This document shows positions 1 to 8,653 of a stretch of DNA of 64,000 bases, in pieces. The first letter of the stretch is position 1, and the number at the start of each line of letters is the position of its first letter. The DNA is taken from NCBI GenBank assembly GCA_965228695.1, contig CBDDIB010000002.1:4836001-4900000 (forward strand), given 5' to 3'. Source of the DNA: JAJFJD01 sp965228695 (GTDB lineage Bacteria > Pseudomonadota > Alphaproteobacteria > UBA8366). A model generated the notes under the pieces. The model searched no databases and was not told the origin of the DNA. It saw only the letters and a list, made by a program, of their open reading frames with translations. A program made the translations under genes and the position numbers.

Positions 1-710
1 CCGCCAATCGAGACGAAATGTTGGACCGGCCCTGGGACCCGCCGGGACCGCACTGGCCGGATCGTCCCGAGGTGATCGCCGGACGCGACCGGCTGGCTGG
101 CGGCACTTGGCTCGGCTGGAACGCCACCGGCGTCACGGCGGCGGTACTCAACCGGGAAGGGTCCCTGGGCCCGGCGGACGACAAACGAAGCCGTGGCGAA
201 CTGGTGCTGGATGCGCTGGACTACACGGACGCGCAGGACGCCGCGGAGGCGCTGGCGGCGCTCGACCCTGCGGCCTACCGAAGTTTCAATCTGGTGATCG
301 CCGACAATCGGGATGCGTTCTGGTTGAGCGGCCGCGACGGCGCACGCGCGGTGGAGGTCACGTCCCTGCCGGACGGCATCTCGATGCTGACCTCGGCCGA
401 TCTGAACGATACGTCCCATGGCCGGATCGAAACCTATCTGCCGCAGTTCGAGGCAGCCGCGGTTCCCGACCCCGATACCGGCGATTGGGCGGCCTGGACC
501 GCGATCCTGCAGGATCCGTATGGCGCACCCGGCCACGGCACCAGCGGCGCCATGTGCATCGTGACCGACTACGGTTACGGCACGGTTTCCAGCAGCCTGA
601 TCGCCCTCGCCTCGCCGGAAGCGGTGAGCGAACAGGTCGAGAATATCTGGCTGTTCGCCGCCGGTCGGCCCGATACCGCGCCATTCGAGCGCGTCCCTTT
701 GCCCACATGA
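1..710 (+). CDS. NRDE (TANGO2-like) family protein, 5' truncated by window edge
   Basis: The frame is open from the first base, and its second to fifth complete codons read Asn-Arg-Asp-Glu, the tetrapeptide that names the NRDE family (TANGO2/DUF833). The true start and the usual N-terminal Met-Cys lie before the window, so the ATG at 18 is internal. About 235 residues are visible, close to the family's full length. The TWLGWN and NRDE-DRP segments match the family. NRDE proteins have an Ntn-hydrolase-like fold. Mammalian TANGO2 is linked to lipid and haem handling, but the bacterial role is not established. The downstream acyl-CoA dehydrogenase genes begin 67 bases later on the same strand. 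Confidence 0.85.
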   Translation, partial: ANRDEMLDRPWDPPGPHWPDRPEVIAGRDRLAGGTWLGWNATGVTAAVLNREGSLGPADDKRSRGELVLDALDYTDAQDAAEALAALDPAAYRSFNLVIADNRDAFWLSGRDGARAVEVTSLPDGISMLTSADLNDTSHGRIETYLPQFEAAAVPDPDTGDWAAWTAILQDPYGAPGHGTSGAMCIVTDYGYGTVSSSLIALASPEAVSEQVENIWLFAAGRPDTAPFERVPLPT

Positions 711-777
711 GCTACCGCCCTATTTCGACTAGAATATTCGACATAATGGACCCCCGCCCAGATCAAGGAACGATCGT

Positions 778-1929
778 ATGACGACGCCGTTGCAGTTCGA
801 GCCGAACGACCTTCCGCCGGAGACCGAAATCCTGCGCCAGGAAGTACGGGAATTCCTTGCGGAAAATCTCAAAGACTACTCGGCAGGCACCCTCGCGAAA
901 TCCTGGGTCCACGGCGATCCGGCGTTCAGCCGCAAGGTCGGGGAACGCGGCTGGATCGGCATGACGTGGCCGAAGGAATACGGCGGCCATGAGCGGTCGG
1001 CGATCGAGCGCTATGTCATGGTCGAGGAAATGCTGGCCGTGGGCGCCCCGGTCGGGCTGCATTGGGTCGCGGACCGGCAAAGCGGACCGCTGATCCTGGA
1101 GTTCGGGACGGAGCAACAGCGCCAAAAGGTTCTACCCAAGATCGCCAGCGGCGAGGCGTTTTTCTGCATCGGTATGAGCGAACCGGACTCGGGCTCCGAC
1201 CTCGCCTCCGTCCGGACCAAGGCGGAAAAGGTCGACGGCGGATGGGTCGTGAACGGCACGAAGGTTTGGACCTCCTACGCGCACAAGTGCCAGTACATGA
1301 TCGGCCTGTTCCGCACCGACAGCACCGTCGAGAAGAAGCATGAAGGTCTGTCGCAGTTCCTCGTCGATCTCGACAATCCGAGGATCACGATCAGCCCGAT
1401 CCACAACCTGACCGGCGATCACGACTTCAATCAGGTCCATTTCGAAGACGCTTTCCTGCCGGACGACAGCATCGTCGGCGCGCCTGGCGACGGCTGGAAA
1501 CAGGTAATCGCGGAACTCGCCTTCGAGCGCGCCGGTCCGGAACGCTATATGAGCAACTTCCCGATGATCACGCAGATGGTGCGGGAGGCGACCCAGGATC
1601 CTGGCGAACGCACCGCCGAGGGCATCGGCCGCATGGCGGCGCAGATCGCGACCCTGCGCGAGATGTCGCTGTCGGTCGCGGGCATGCAACAGGCCGGCAA
1701 GGACCCGGCGCTGCAGGGCAGCGTGGTTAAGGAAGTGGGCGTCAGCTTCGAACAGGAAATCCCCCACATCGCGCACGACCTGTTCGGCACCCAACCCCTG
1801 CTGGACGGTGCCAGCGACTATGACGAGTCGCTGGCCTATGCCACACAGGCGTCGGTGTCCTTCTCGCTCCGCGGCGGAACGCGGGAGATCGTGCGCGGCA
1901 TCATCGCCCGGGGACTCGGCCTGCGATGA
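778..1929 (+). CDS. Acyl-CoA dehydrogenase, probable catalytic subunit
   Basis: A 383-residue acyl-CoA dehydrogenase: N-terminal helical domain (about 15-125), FAD-binding beta domain with the signature near 130-165 (GMSEPDSGSDLAS), and a C-terminal helical domain ending in an RGGT-x-EI-type motif. That motif has no Glu where medium-chain enzymes have YEGT, so the base is probably Glu250 in AFERAG, as in isovaleryl-CoA-type members. It oxidises an acyl-CoA to the enoyl-CoA and passes electrons to ETF; the substrate cannot be read from sequence. Its stop overlaps the start of a second dehydrogenase gene (ATGA), suggesting translational coupling and a mixed oligomer. A near-consensus minus-10 (TAGAAT) lies about 40 bases upstream. 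Confidence 0.93.
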   Translation: MTTPLQFEPNDLPPETEILRQEVREFLAENLKDYSAGTLAKSWVHGDPAFSRKVGERGWIGMTWPKEYGGHERSAIERYVMVEEMLAVGAPVGLHWVADRQSGPLILEFGTEQQRQKVLPKIASGEAFFCIGMSEPDSGSDLASVRTKAEKVDGGWVVNGTKVWTSYAHKCQYMIGLFRTDSTVEKKHEGLSQFLVDLDNPRITISPIHNLTGDHDFNQVHFEDAFLPDDSIVGAPGDGWKQVIAELAFERAGPERYMSNFPMITQMVREATQDPGERTAEGIGRMAAQIATLREMSLSVAGMQQAGKDPALQGSVVKEVGVSFEQEIPHIAHDLFGTQPLLDGASDYDESLAYATQASVSFSLRGGTREIVRGIIARGLGLR

Positions 1930-2993
1930 GCGAACTCAAGGATATATTGCAGGAGTCGGTGACCCGGCTGTTCGGCGACATGGTCACCCGCGACGTGCTG
2001 GCCGACGCCGAGAACGGCACATGGCCCGACGCGCTGTGGGCGGCCCTGGAAGAGAACGGCCTGACCAATCCGCTGTCCGCCGAAGAACTGGGCGGGGTCG
2101 GCGCCTCCTGGGACGAAACCTTCGTAATCCTGAAGGCCGCCGGCCATTCGGCAGCCCCGGTCCCGCTGGCCGAGACCATCGCGGCCAATTGGCTTGCCGG
2201 GAGCGCAGGGTTGGATTTACCCGGCGGCCCGATGACCCTGGCCGATACAACGGACGCGAGCGGCGTTGCGGTTCGGCGGAAAGACGGCGCGACGCGGCTG
2301 TCGGGGACGCTGACGGCGGTTCCCTGGGGCAGCGCCGCCGGATATGTCGTCCTGCTGGCCGAGAAAGACGGCGCGCCATGCATCGCAATGGCGAAGACGT
2401 CCGACGCAGAAGTGTCCGGCAACCGCAACATGGCGCGCGAGCCGCGCGACACGCTGACATACGCCGACGCGCCGGTGGAGGTCGGCGGCCCCGCCTCCTC
2501 GACCGGGACGACAGACCCGATCCGGCTCTACGGTGCGCTTGTCCGGTCGGTTCAGATGGCCGGCGCGGTCGAGCGGGCCGTCGCGGAGGCAGTGCAATAC
2601 GCCCAGGACCGAACCCAGTTCGGGCGGCCGATTTCGAAATTCCAGTCGATCCAGCACCAACTGGCGCAGTTGGCCGCGCAATCGGCGCAAGCGACCATCG
2701 CGGCCGCGAGCGCGTGCCGGGCCGCGGACCGAGGCGATCCTCATTTCGAGGTCGCGACCGCCAAGATCATCGCTGGCGAAACCGCGAAGACCGCGACGAC
2801 GATCGCGCATCAGGTCCACGGCGCGATCGGCTTCACCTATGAACACGCGCTGCATTTCACCACGCGCCGGCTCTGGTCCTGGCGGCCGGAATTCGGGCCG
2901 GAAAGCCAATGGGCCGTGGAACTCGGCCGCCGCGTGGCCGCCCGCGGGGCGGACGCCTTCTGGCCGGACCTCACGCAGCGTCAGTCCTCGTAG
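1926..2993 (+). CDS. Acyl-CoA dehydrogenase, probable non-catalytic partner subunit
   Basis: A 355-residue acyl-CoA dehydrogenase family protein. The C-terminal helices are clear (QYAQDRTQFGRPISKFQ, then HQVHGAIGFTYEHALH), but the middle beta domain is shorter than usual. The helix that carries the base in the upstream protein reads ALVRSVQMAGAVERA, with no Glu at the equivalent place, and there is no YEGT motif at the C-terminus. The ATG shares bases with the stop of the upstream gene. Actinobacterial sterol side-chain dehydrogenases work as alpha2beta2 complexes in which only one subunit has the base, and this pair has that look. Complex formation is inferred. Confidence 0.88.
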   Translation: MSELKDILQESVTRLFGDMVTRDVLADAENGTWPDALWAALEENGLTNPLSAEELGGVGASWDETFVILKAAGHSAAPVPLAETIAANWLAGSAGLDLPGGPMTLADTTDASGVAVRRKDGATRLSGTLTAVPWGSAAGYVVLLAEKDGAPCIAMAKTSDAEVSGNRNMAREPRDTLTYADAPVEVGGPASSTGTTDPIRLYGALVRSVQMAGAVERAVAEAVQYAQDRTQFGRPISKFQSIQHQLAQLAAQSAQATIAAASACRAADRGDPHFEVATAKIIAGETAKTATTIAHQVHGAIGFTYEHALHFTTRRLWSWRPEFGPESQWAVELGRRVAARGADAFWPDLTQRQSS

Positions 2994-3129
2994 ACGCAGA
3001 ACCGGGACTCCGGTCAACCTTCTGCCACGGAATGCCCTGCCGGGAGGCCGGTAAGGTTAACGATAATTTCAATTAAACTGCTGTGAATAAAAGATTCTTT
3101 TGCGTTCAATCGGCCACCGGAAGGCGTCA

Positions 3130-3158
3130 TTGTACCCTGGCTGGGCAATTGCTATATG
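3130..3158 (+). promoter_or_regulatory. Candidate sigma-70 promoter of the pur operon
   Basis: TTGTAC at 3130-3135 and TATATG at 3153-3158 are separated by 17 bases, about 50 bases upstream of purC in a 215-base gap. The match to consensus is moderate (3/6 and 4/6). No purine riboswitch was recognised in the leader. Confidence 0.45.
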
Positions 3159-3208
3159 AGACTTGATCGAGGGGTCGAATCGGCGCCTCACCACAAGGTT
3201 TTCCCGAT

Positions 3209-3976
3209 ATGCCAAGACGGAGACGGATCTACGAAGGCAAGGCCAAGATCCTGTTCGAAGGACCCGAGCCCGGCACCCTGGTGCAATACTTCAAGGACGA
3301 CGCCAGCGCCTTCAACCGCAAGAAGACCGGCACGATCACCGGCAAGGGTGTCCTGAACAACCGGATTTCCGAATATCTGATGGTCCGGCTTGGCGAGATC
3401 GGCATTCCGACCCATTTCGTCCGCCGTCTGAACATGCGCGAGCAATTGGTCCGCGAGGTAGAGATCATTCCCATCGAGGTGGTTGTGCGGAACATTGCGG
3501 CCGGCTCGCTGTCGAAGCGGTTCAACCTGCCCGAAGGCTCGCCGTTGCCGCGCTCGATCGTCGAGTATTATTACAAGGCCGACGAGCTGGACGACCCGCT
3601 CGTTTCCGAAGAGCACATCACCGCCTTCGGTTGGGCGGCGCCGCAGGATATCGACGACATGCTGGCGCTGGCGCTGCGGATCAACGATTTCCTCGGCGGA
3701 CTGTTCCTGGGCGTCAATTTGAAGCTGATCGACTTCAAATTGGAGTTCGGCCGTCTCTACGAAGAAAACGGCGACATGCGCGTGGTTCTGGCCGACGAGA
3801 TCAGTCCGGACAGCTGCCGCCTGTGGGATCTGGAGACCAACGAGAAGCTCGACAAGGACCGGTTCCGCCACGACATGGGCGAGGTCGAGGAAGCCTACCA
3901 GGAGGTCGCGCGCCGGCTCGGCATCCTGCCGGAAGGCGGACCGGGCGACCTCAAAGGTCCGGAAATGGTTCAATAG
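3209..3976 (+). CDS. purC: Phosphoribosylaminoimidazole-succinocarboxamide synthase (SAICAR synthetase)
   Basis: PurC joins aspartate to CAIR using ATP to make SAICAR, a cytoplasmic step of de novo purine synthesis. The 255-residue protein has the N-terminal RRIYEGKAKILF signature, the VVVRNIAAGS-x-KR substrate segment near residue 92, and IDFKLEFGR followed by LADEISPDSCR in the C-terminal half. Its length is typical. It starts an operon continuing with purS, purQ and purL. The last codons lie in a 15-base tandem duplication, so the final residues Met-Val-Gln come from one copy of the repeat. Confidence 0.97.
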   Translation: MPRRRRIYEGKAKILFEGPEPGTLVQYFKDDASAFNRKKTGTITGKGVLNNRISEYLMVRLGEIGIPTHFVRRLNMREQLVREVEIIPIEVVVRNIAAGSLSKRFNLPEGSPLPRSIVEYYYKADELDDPLVSEEHITAFGWAAPQDIDDMLALALRINDFLGGLFLGVNLKLIDFKLEFGRLYEENGDMRVVLADEISPDSCRLWDLETNEKLDKDRFRHDMGEVEEAYQEVARRLGILPEGGPGDLKGPEMVQ

Positions 3977-3994
3977 GACATGGTTCAATAGGAC
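3965..3994 (+). repeat. 15-base perfect tandem duplication at the purC stop codon
   Basis: The unit ATGGTTCAATAGGAC occurs twice without a gap (3965-3979 and 3980-3994). Each copy contains ATG-GTT-CAA-TAG, so the second repeats the end of purC as an untranslated echo 10 bases before the purS start. Confidence 0.9.
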
Positions 3995-4004
3995 ACGCAT
4001 TCCC

Positions 4005-4244
4005 GTGAGAGCACGCGTTCATATCACCCTGAAAGCCGGCGTCCTCGACCCGCAAGGCAAAGCGATCTGTCACGCCTTGGAAGCACTGAATTTCGAGGGC
4101 GTCACCGACGCACGGCAGGGCAAGGTCATCGAGATCGACCTGGTCGAGGAAGACCCGGCGAAGGCCCGCGCCCAGGTCGACGAAATGTGCCGCAAGCTGC
4201 TGGCGAACACCGTAATCGAAAACTACGTGATCGATCTCGACTGA
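4005..4244 (+). CDS. purS: Phosphoribosylformylglycinamidine synthase subunit PurS
   Basis: PurS (79 residues, GTG start) is the small structural subunit that bridges PurL and PurQ in the three-part FGAM synthase. It matches the family throughout: ARVHITLKAGVLDPQG at the N-terminus, an ALEALNFEGV helix, and a C-terminal CRKLLANTVIENY segment. It lies 28 bases after purC and 51 before purQ. Having a separate PurS is typical of alphaproteobacteria and Gram-positives; gammaproteobacteria have a single fused PurL. Confidence 0.96.
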   Translation: MRARVHITLKAGVLDPQGKAICHALEALNFEGVTDARQGKVIEIDLVEEDPAKARAQVDEMCRKLLANTVIENYVIDLD

Positions 4245-4295
4245 TGCCGACGCCGGTCTCGATCGCCCGGAAACACAAGAGGAGCGAACGCCGCC

Positions 4296-4973
4296 GTGAA
4301 AACCGCGGTCATCGTCTTTCCCGGATCTAACTGCGACCGCGACGCCGCGGTCGCGCTCCGAAACGCCACCGGCCAAGCGCCGGCGATGATCTGGCACCGG
4401 GACACCGAACTGCCGGAACTCGACCTCATCGTCGTACCCGGCGGTTTCTCCTACGGTGACTATTTGCGCCCCGGCGCCATGGCCGGCAACTCGCCGATCA
4501 TGCGCGAGGTGACGAAACGCGCAGGGGACGGCGTGCCGACGCTCGGCATCTGTAACGGCTTTCAAATCCTGGCCGAGGTCGGGCTGCTGCCGGGCGCGCT
4601 GATGCGCAATGCGGGCCTCAAATATGTCTGCCGCACGGTCACGCTGCGCGTCGAGAACAGCCAGACGATGTTCACGGCGGGCTACGAGGCCGGCCAGACG
4701 GTGGACATCCCGGTCGCCCATCACGACGGCAACTATTTCGCCGATGACGACACGCTCGACCGGCTCGAAGGCGACGGCCGCGTGGCCTTCCGGTACGACA
4801 CGACGAACGGCGGCGACGGCAATCCGAACGGGTCGGCCCGCGACATCGCCGGAGTCTTCAACGAGACGAAAACGGTGCTGGGCATGATGCCGCATCCCGA
4901 ACGCGCCGCCGACGCACAGCATGGAGGCACCGACGGCAAGGCCATGTTCGCCGCCCTGGCGGGAGCGCTGTGA
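4296..4973 (+). CDS. purQ: Phosphoribosylformylglycinamidine synthase glutaminase subunit PurQ
   Basis: PurQ is the class I glutamine amidotransferase subunit that releases ammonia for PurL. The 225-residue protein has the nucleophile Cys86 in LGICNGFQ, with His200 and Glu202 in the PHPER motif completing the triad. FPGSNCDRD at the N-terminus is the PurQ hallmark. It uses a GTG start. Its TGA overlaps the GTG of purL (GTGA), so the two subunits are probably translationally coupled. Confidence 0.97.
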   Translation: MKTAVIVFPGSNCDRDAAVALRNATGQAPAMIWHRDTELPELDLIVVPGGFSYGDYLRPGAMAGNSPIMREVTKRAGDGVPTLGICNGFQILAEVGLLPGALMRNAGLKYVCRTVTLRVENSQTMFTAGYEAGQTVDIPVAHHDGNYFADDDTLDRLEGDGRVAFRYDTTNGGDGNPNGSARDIAGVFNETKTVLGMMPHPERAADAQHGGTDGKAMFAALAGAL

Positions 4974-7192
4974 CCGTGTCCGACACGCCGAACGGCCCCG
5001 AGCCCGCCGCCATCACCCAGGATCTGGTGGCCGAGCACGGCCTGACGCCGGGCGAGTTCGAAACGCTGCTGGGCATCCTGGGCCGCAATCCCAGCATGAC
5101 CGAACTCGGCATCTTCTCGGTCATGTGGTCGGAGCATTGCTCCTACAAATCCTCCAAGAAGTGGCTGAAGACCCTGCCGACCGAAGGACCGCAGGTGATC
5201 TGCGGGCCGGGCGAGAATGCCGGCGTGGTCGATATCGGGCATGGCCAGGCGGCGATCTTCAAGATCGAGAGCCACAACCACCCGAGCTTCATCGAGCCCT
5301 ACCAGGGCGCTGCGACCGGCGTCGGCGGCATCCTGCGCGACGTGTTCACCATGGGCGCGCGGCCGGTGGCCAACATGAACGCGCTGCGCTTCGGCGAGCC
5401 GTCGCACCCCAAGACCAAGCATCTGGTCGCCGGCGTCGTCGCGGGCATCGGCGGCTACGGCAATTGCATCGGCATCCCGACCGTCGGCGGCGAAACGAAT
5501 TTCGATCCCGCCTACAACGGCAACATCCTGGTCAACGCCATGACCGTGGGCATCGCGGACGCGGACCGGATTTTCTATTCGGCGGCCGGCGGCCCCGGCA
5601 ACCCGGTGGTCTATGTCGGGTCGAAGACCGGGCGCGACGGCATCCACGGCGCGACGATGGCCTCGGCCGAATTCTCCGAGGACTCCGAAGAGAAACGCCC
5701 GACCGTGCAGGTCGGCGACCCGTTCACCGAGAAGCTGCTGCTGGAAGCCTGCCTGGAACTGATGGCGACCGAAGCGATCGTCGCGATCCAGGACATGGGC
5801 GCGGCGGGCCTCACCTCCTCCTCGGTCGAGATGGCGTCGAAGGGCGGCGTCGGCGTCGAGCTGGACCTGGACCAGGTGCCGATGCGCGAAGACGGCATGA
5901 CCGCCTACGAGCTGATGCTGTCGGAGAGCCAGGAACGTATGCTAATGGTCCTGAAACCGGGCCACGAGGACGCGGCGCGCGCCATCTTCGAGAAATGGGA
6001 ACTCGACTTCGCGGTGATCGGCCGGATCACCGAGACCGGCCATCTGGTGCTGCGGAAGGACGGCGTGATCGAAGCGGACATTCCGGTCGATCCCCTGGTC
6101 AGCGCCGCACCGGAATACGACCGGCCGTGGGAGCCGACCCCGCCGAAACCGGCGCTCGACCTCGCGACCATCAGCGCGCCGGACGATCCGCTGCAGACGC
6201 TACGCCAACTGCTGGGTTCGGCCGATCTGTGCAGCCGCCGCTGGATCTGGGAACAATACGACCACATGGTCATGGCCGACACTGCCCGCGGTCCGGGCGG
6301 CGATGCCGCCGTGGTGCGTGTGCACGGCACGAACCGCGGTCTCGCCATCACGACGGATTCGACGCCGCGCTACTGCCTCGCCGACCCGGAAACCGGCGGG
6401 CGGCAGGCCGTCGCTGAAGCGTGGCGGAACCTCATCGCCGCGGGCGCGCATCCGCTGGCGATCACCAACAACCTGAATTTCGGCAATCCGGAGCGGCCGC
6501 CGATCATGGGCCAACTGGTCGGCTGCGTCCAAGGCATGGGCGAGGCCGCGGCGGCGCTCGACTTCCCCGTCGTCTCGGGCAACGTCTCGCTCTACAACGA
6601 GACCGAGGGCGAGGCGATCCTGCCGACGCCGGTCATCGGCGGCCTCGGCCTGGTCGACGACCTGGCGCATGCGACCACGATGGCCTTCGCCGAGGCCGAT
6701 CAAGCGATTCTGCTGATCGGTGAAACGGCGGGCCATATGGGCGCGTCGATCTACCTGCGCGATATCGAAGGCCGGGCCGAGGGTGCGCCCCCGCCGGTCG
6801 ACCTGGACCGGGAAAAGGCGACGGGAACCTTTATCCGCGGCCTGATCACCGGCGGCACGGTCACGACCTGCCACGACGTGGCCGACGGCGGCGTGCTGGT
6901 CGCCCTGGCGGAAATGGCGCTCGCGGGCGGGATCGGCGCGGAGATCGAGATACCCGAGACGGCCCTGCCCGCCCATTGCTGGCTGTTCAGCGAGGATCAG
7001 GGCCGCTACATTGTCACCGTGGCGGAGGCGCAATCCGTCCTGGAGGCAGCGGAAAAGGCCGGAACCCCGGCACAGGTCATTGGACGGACCGGCGGCGCGG
7101 CGTTGACACTGCGGGGCGGGACCACCATATCGCTGGTGGATTTGCGCGACGCCCATGAAGGCTGGTTGCCTGGTTACATGAGGCAGCCCTAA
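4970..7192 (+). CDS. purL: Phosphoribosylformylglycinamidine synthase subunit PurL (small form)
   Basis: PurL converts FGAR, ATP and ammonia to FGAM. At 740 residues it is the short PurL that needs PurS and PurQ. Visible signatures include MWSEHCSYKSSK near residue 44, the HNHPSFIEPYQGAATGVGG nucleotide and metal segment near 103, and a second AIRS-like half with NLNFGNPERP and CHDVADGGV. The GTG start overlaps the purQ stop. BolA follows 26 bases downstream. Confidence 0.97.
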   Translation: MTVSDTPNGPEPAAITQDLVAEHGLTPGEFETLLGILGRNPSMTELGIFSVMWSEHCSYKSSKKWLKTLPTEGPQVICGPGENAGVVDIGHGQAAIFKIESHNHPSFIEPYQGAATGVGGILRDVFTMGARPVANMNALRFGEPSHPKTKHLVAGVVAGIGGYGNCIGIPTVGGETNFDPAYNGNILVNAMTVGIADADRIFYSAAGGPGNPVVYVGSKTGRDGIHGATMASAEFSEDSEEKRPTVQVGDPFTEKLLLEACLELMATEAIVAIQDMGAAGLTSSSVEMASKGGVGVELDLDQVPMREDGMTAYELMLSESQERMLMVLKPGHEDAARAIFEKWELDFAVIGRITETGHLVLRKDGVIEADIPVDPLVSAAPEYDRPWEPTPPKPALDLATISAPDDPLQTLRQLLGSADLCSRRWIWEQYDHMVMADTARGPGGDAAVVRVHGTNRGLAITTDSTPRYCLADPETGGRQAVAEAWRNLIAAGAHPLAITNNLNFGNPERPPIMGQLVGCVQGMGEAAAALDFPVVSGNVSLYNETEGEAILPTPVIGGLGLVDDLAHATTMAFAEADQAILLIGETAGHMGASIYLRDIEGRAEGAPPPVDLDREKATGTFIRGLITGGTVTTCHDVADGGVLVALAEMALAGGIGAEIEIPETALPAHCWLFSEDQGRYIVTVAEAQSVLEAAEKAGTPAQVIGRTGGAALTLRGGTTISLVDLRDAHEGWLPGYMRQP

Positions 7193-7218
7193 TCACGACC
7201 CCGGGGAGGACGACGAAA

Positions 7219-7458
7219 ATGCCGATGAGTGCGGGTGAGATAGAGCAGATGATCAAGGAAGCCATTCCGGAGGCGGAGGTGCAGATTTCCGACCTGCGCG
7301 GCGACGGCGATCATTATGCGGCACTGGTCACGGCCTCGGCATTCAAGGGCAAGTCACGCGTGCAACAGCATCAAATGGTTTACGATGCGCTTCGCGGCCG
7401 CATGGGAAATGAACTGCACGCCCTCGCGCTGCAAACGGCAATCCCGGAAAACGCATAA
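7219..7458 (+). CDS. BolA family protein (BolA2-like)
   Basis: A 79-residue BolA protein with the DGDHYAALVTASAF core, the QQHQMVYDAL helix and ELHALALQT at the end. A GGGAGG ribosome binding site sits 10 bases before the ATG. BolA proteins pair with CGFS monothiol glutaredoxins to hold a shared [2Fe-2S] cluster and act in iron-sulfur trafficking or iron sensing. That partner is the next gene, 26 bases away, which supports the assignment. The purL-bolA-grx order is common in alphaproteobacteria. Confidence 0.94.
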   Translation: MPMSAGEIEQMIKEAIPEAEVQISDLRGDGDHYAALVTASAFKGKSRVQQHQMVYDALRGRMGNELHALALQTAIPENA

Positions 7459-7484
7459 CCGCAGAAAGAGAAAAGGACGGCGCA

Positions 7485-7826
7485 ATGACCGACACGACAG
7501 TATCGCAACGCATTCAAGACGAGATCGACGGCAACGAGGTCGTCCTGTTCATGAAGGGCACGCCGGTATTCCCGCAATGCGGCTTTTCCGCCGCGGTGGT
7601 CCAGGTGCTCAGCGAGGTCGGCGCCAAATTCAAGGGCATCGACGTGCTGGAAGACCCGAGCCTGCGGCAGGGCATCAAGGAATTCAGCAACTGGCCGACC
7701 GTCCCCCAGCTTTACGTCAAAGGCGAATTCGTCGGCGGCTGCGATATCGTCCGCGAAATGTACGACACCGGCGAACTGCAGGAACTGATGACGTCGAAAG
7801 GCGTCGCCGTCCAGCAAACCGCCTGA
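7485..7826 (+). CDS. grxD: Monothiol glutaredoxin, CGFS type (Grx4 family)
   Basis: A 113-residue class II glutaredoxin. The CGFS active site (near residue 32) follows FMKGTP, and WPTVPQLYVKGEFVGGCDI carries the cis-proline and the glutathione-binding GGCD motif. These proteins carry [2Fe-2S] clusters with glutathione rather than reducing disulfides, usually with BolA, which lies just upstream. A strong terminator begins 23 bases after the stop, so this is the last gene of the pur-bolA-grx transcript. Confidence 0.96.
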   Translation: MTDTTVSQRIQDEIDGNEVVLFMKGTPVFPQCGFSAAVVQVLSEVGAKFKGIDVLEDPSLRQGIKEFSNWPTVPQLYVKGEFVGGCDIVREMYDTGELQELMTSKGVAVQQTA

Positions 7827-7849
7827 CGGGTACGGACACCGAGTTGTAG

Positions 7850-7879
7850 AAAAGGGCCGCATCGCGGCCCTTTTTGTTT
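7850..7879 (+). terminator. Intrinsic terminator of the pur-bolA-grx operon
   Basis: An 11-base arm (AAAAGGGCCGC) pairs perfectly with its complement across a three-base ATC loop and runs into TTTTTGTTT. It is the clearest rho-independent terminator in the window. Confidence 0.93.
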
Positions 7880-7957
7880 GGTGCCACGGTTCCGACACAA
7901 ATCATCGCGTTTCGAAACGCCAACTGCCGTAGGTTAGGTACGAGTAAGACATCCTAA

Positions 7958-8551
7958 CTAATCTTGATTGAACTGATTTGCGAAAAAAGGAAAGCGCATC
8001 AGCAGGGCTGGCAGCGTACTGTTGTAGACGACCGCCCAATTCCCATCGGGGGTAGGAACATTCATTTGAAATGTCTTAATCCCACGGATGTCGCATACCC
8101 GCATTGAGAAGTGGACTGTCCGGAGCAGATCGCTGTCAAACGCGACGACATAAAACGTGTTTGAATTGTCGGCAACCGTACAACCCACTGACGATCCTGA
8201 ATTCAACGTCCTCGCAGCGGTAAGGAATTCGAGAATTTTCGACCTGTCCTGAGTTTCGAATACCAACGTAGCTTGATCGGACGTGAACAGTTCAGTCGTC
8301 TTAAAATGGCGAACCGACCCGTCTGACTGTCTATAGATTTGGATGGCATCCACCATCTTCGCCGCATCTTCGGCGTCGGGCACCATACCTTCATTCGATA
8401 CGCCGAATAATTGCGGGGTCAGAGCGAGGTCTCTACGCCAGAGTCCGGCGTAGTGATCATCGCGTCCAAAGACAGCCACCAGAACTAGGGCAGAAAGTGT
8501 CAGCACCCCGACGATCAACCAAACAACAGGTCTTCGTGTGGTATTGATCAT
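7958..8551 (-). CDS. Membrane-anchored protein of unknown function
   Basis: A 197-residue protein I do not recognise. Residues about 9-29 form one hydrophobic segment after a short basic start (INTTRRP), so it is probably anchored in the inner membrane with the rest in the periplasm. Two cysteines (VGCTVAD and MRVCDIRG) could form a disulfide there. Base composition is clearly more AT-rich than the flanking genes, and codon choice is less GC-biased. It follows another unknown gene on the same strand after about 100 bases. The two may be one accessory unit between the pur terminator and the luciferase-like gene. Confidence 0.65.
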   Translation of the reverse strand: MINTTRRPVVWLIVGVLTLSALVLVAVFGRDDHYAGLWRRDLALTPQLFGVSNEGMVPDAEDAAKMVDAIQIYRQSDGSVRHFKTTELFTSDQATLVFETQDRSKILEFLTAARTLNSGSSVGCTVADNSNTFYVVAFDSDLLRTVHFSMRVCDIRGIKTFQMNVPTPDGNWAVVYNSTLPALLMRFPFFANQFNQD

Positions 8552-8653
8552 GCGGTTTTAATCCAAGCTTCGTGCTCTTGTTTAAATTGGACATCTCGTT
8601 CCTGGTTCTTGATGTCGATGACAGTGTCGCTGCGAGAGCAAATGCCCGGCGAA

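Noticed and set aside
3209..3976. A purine riboswitch before purC
   Set aside because: The 215-base upstream gap shows a promoter but no recognisable purine-riboswitch core.
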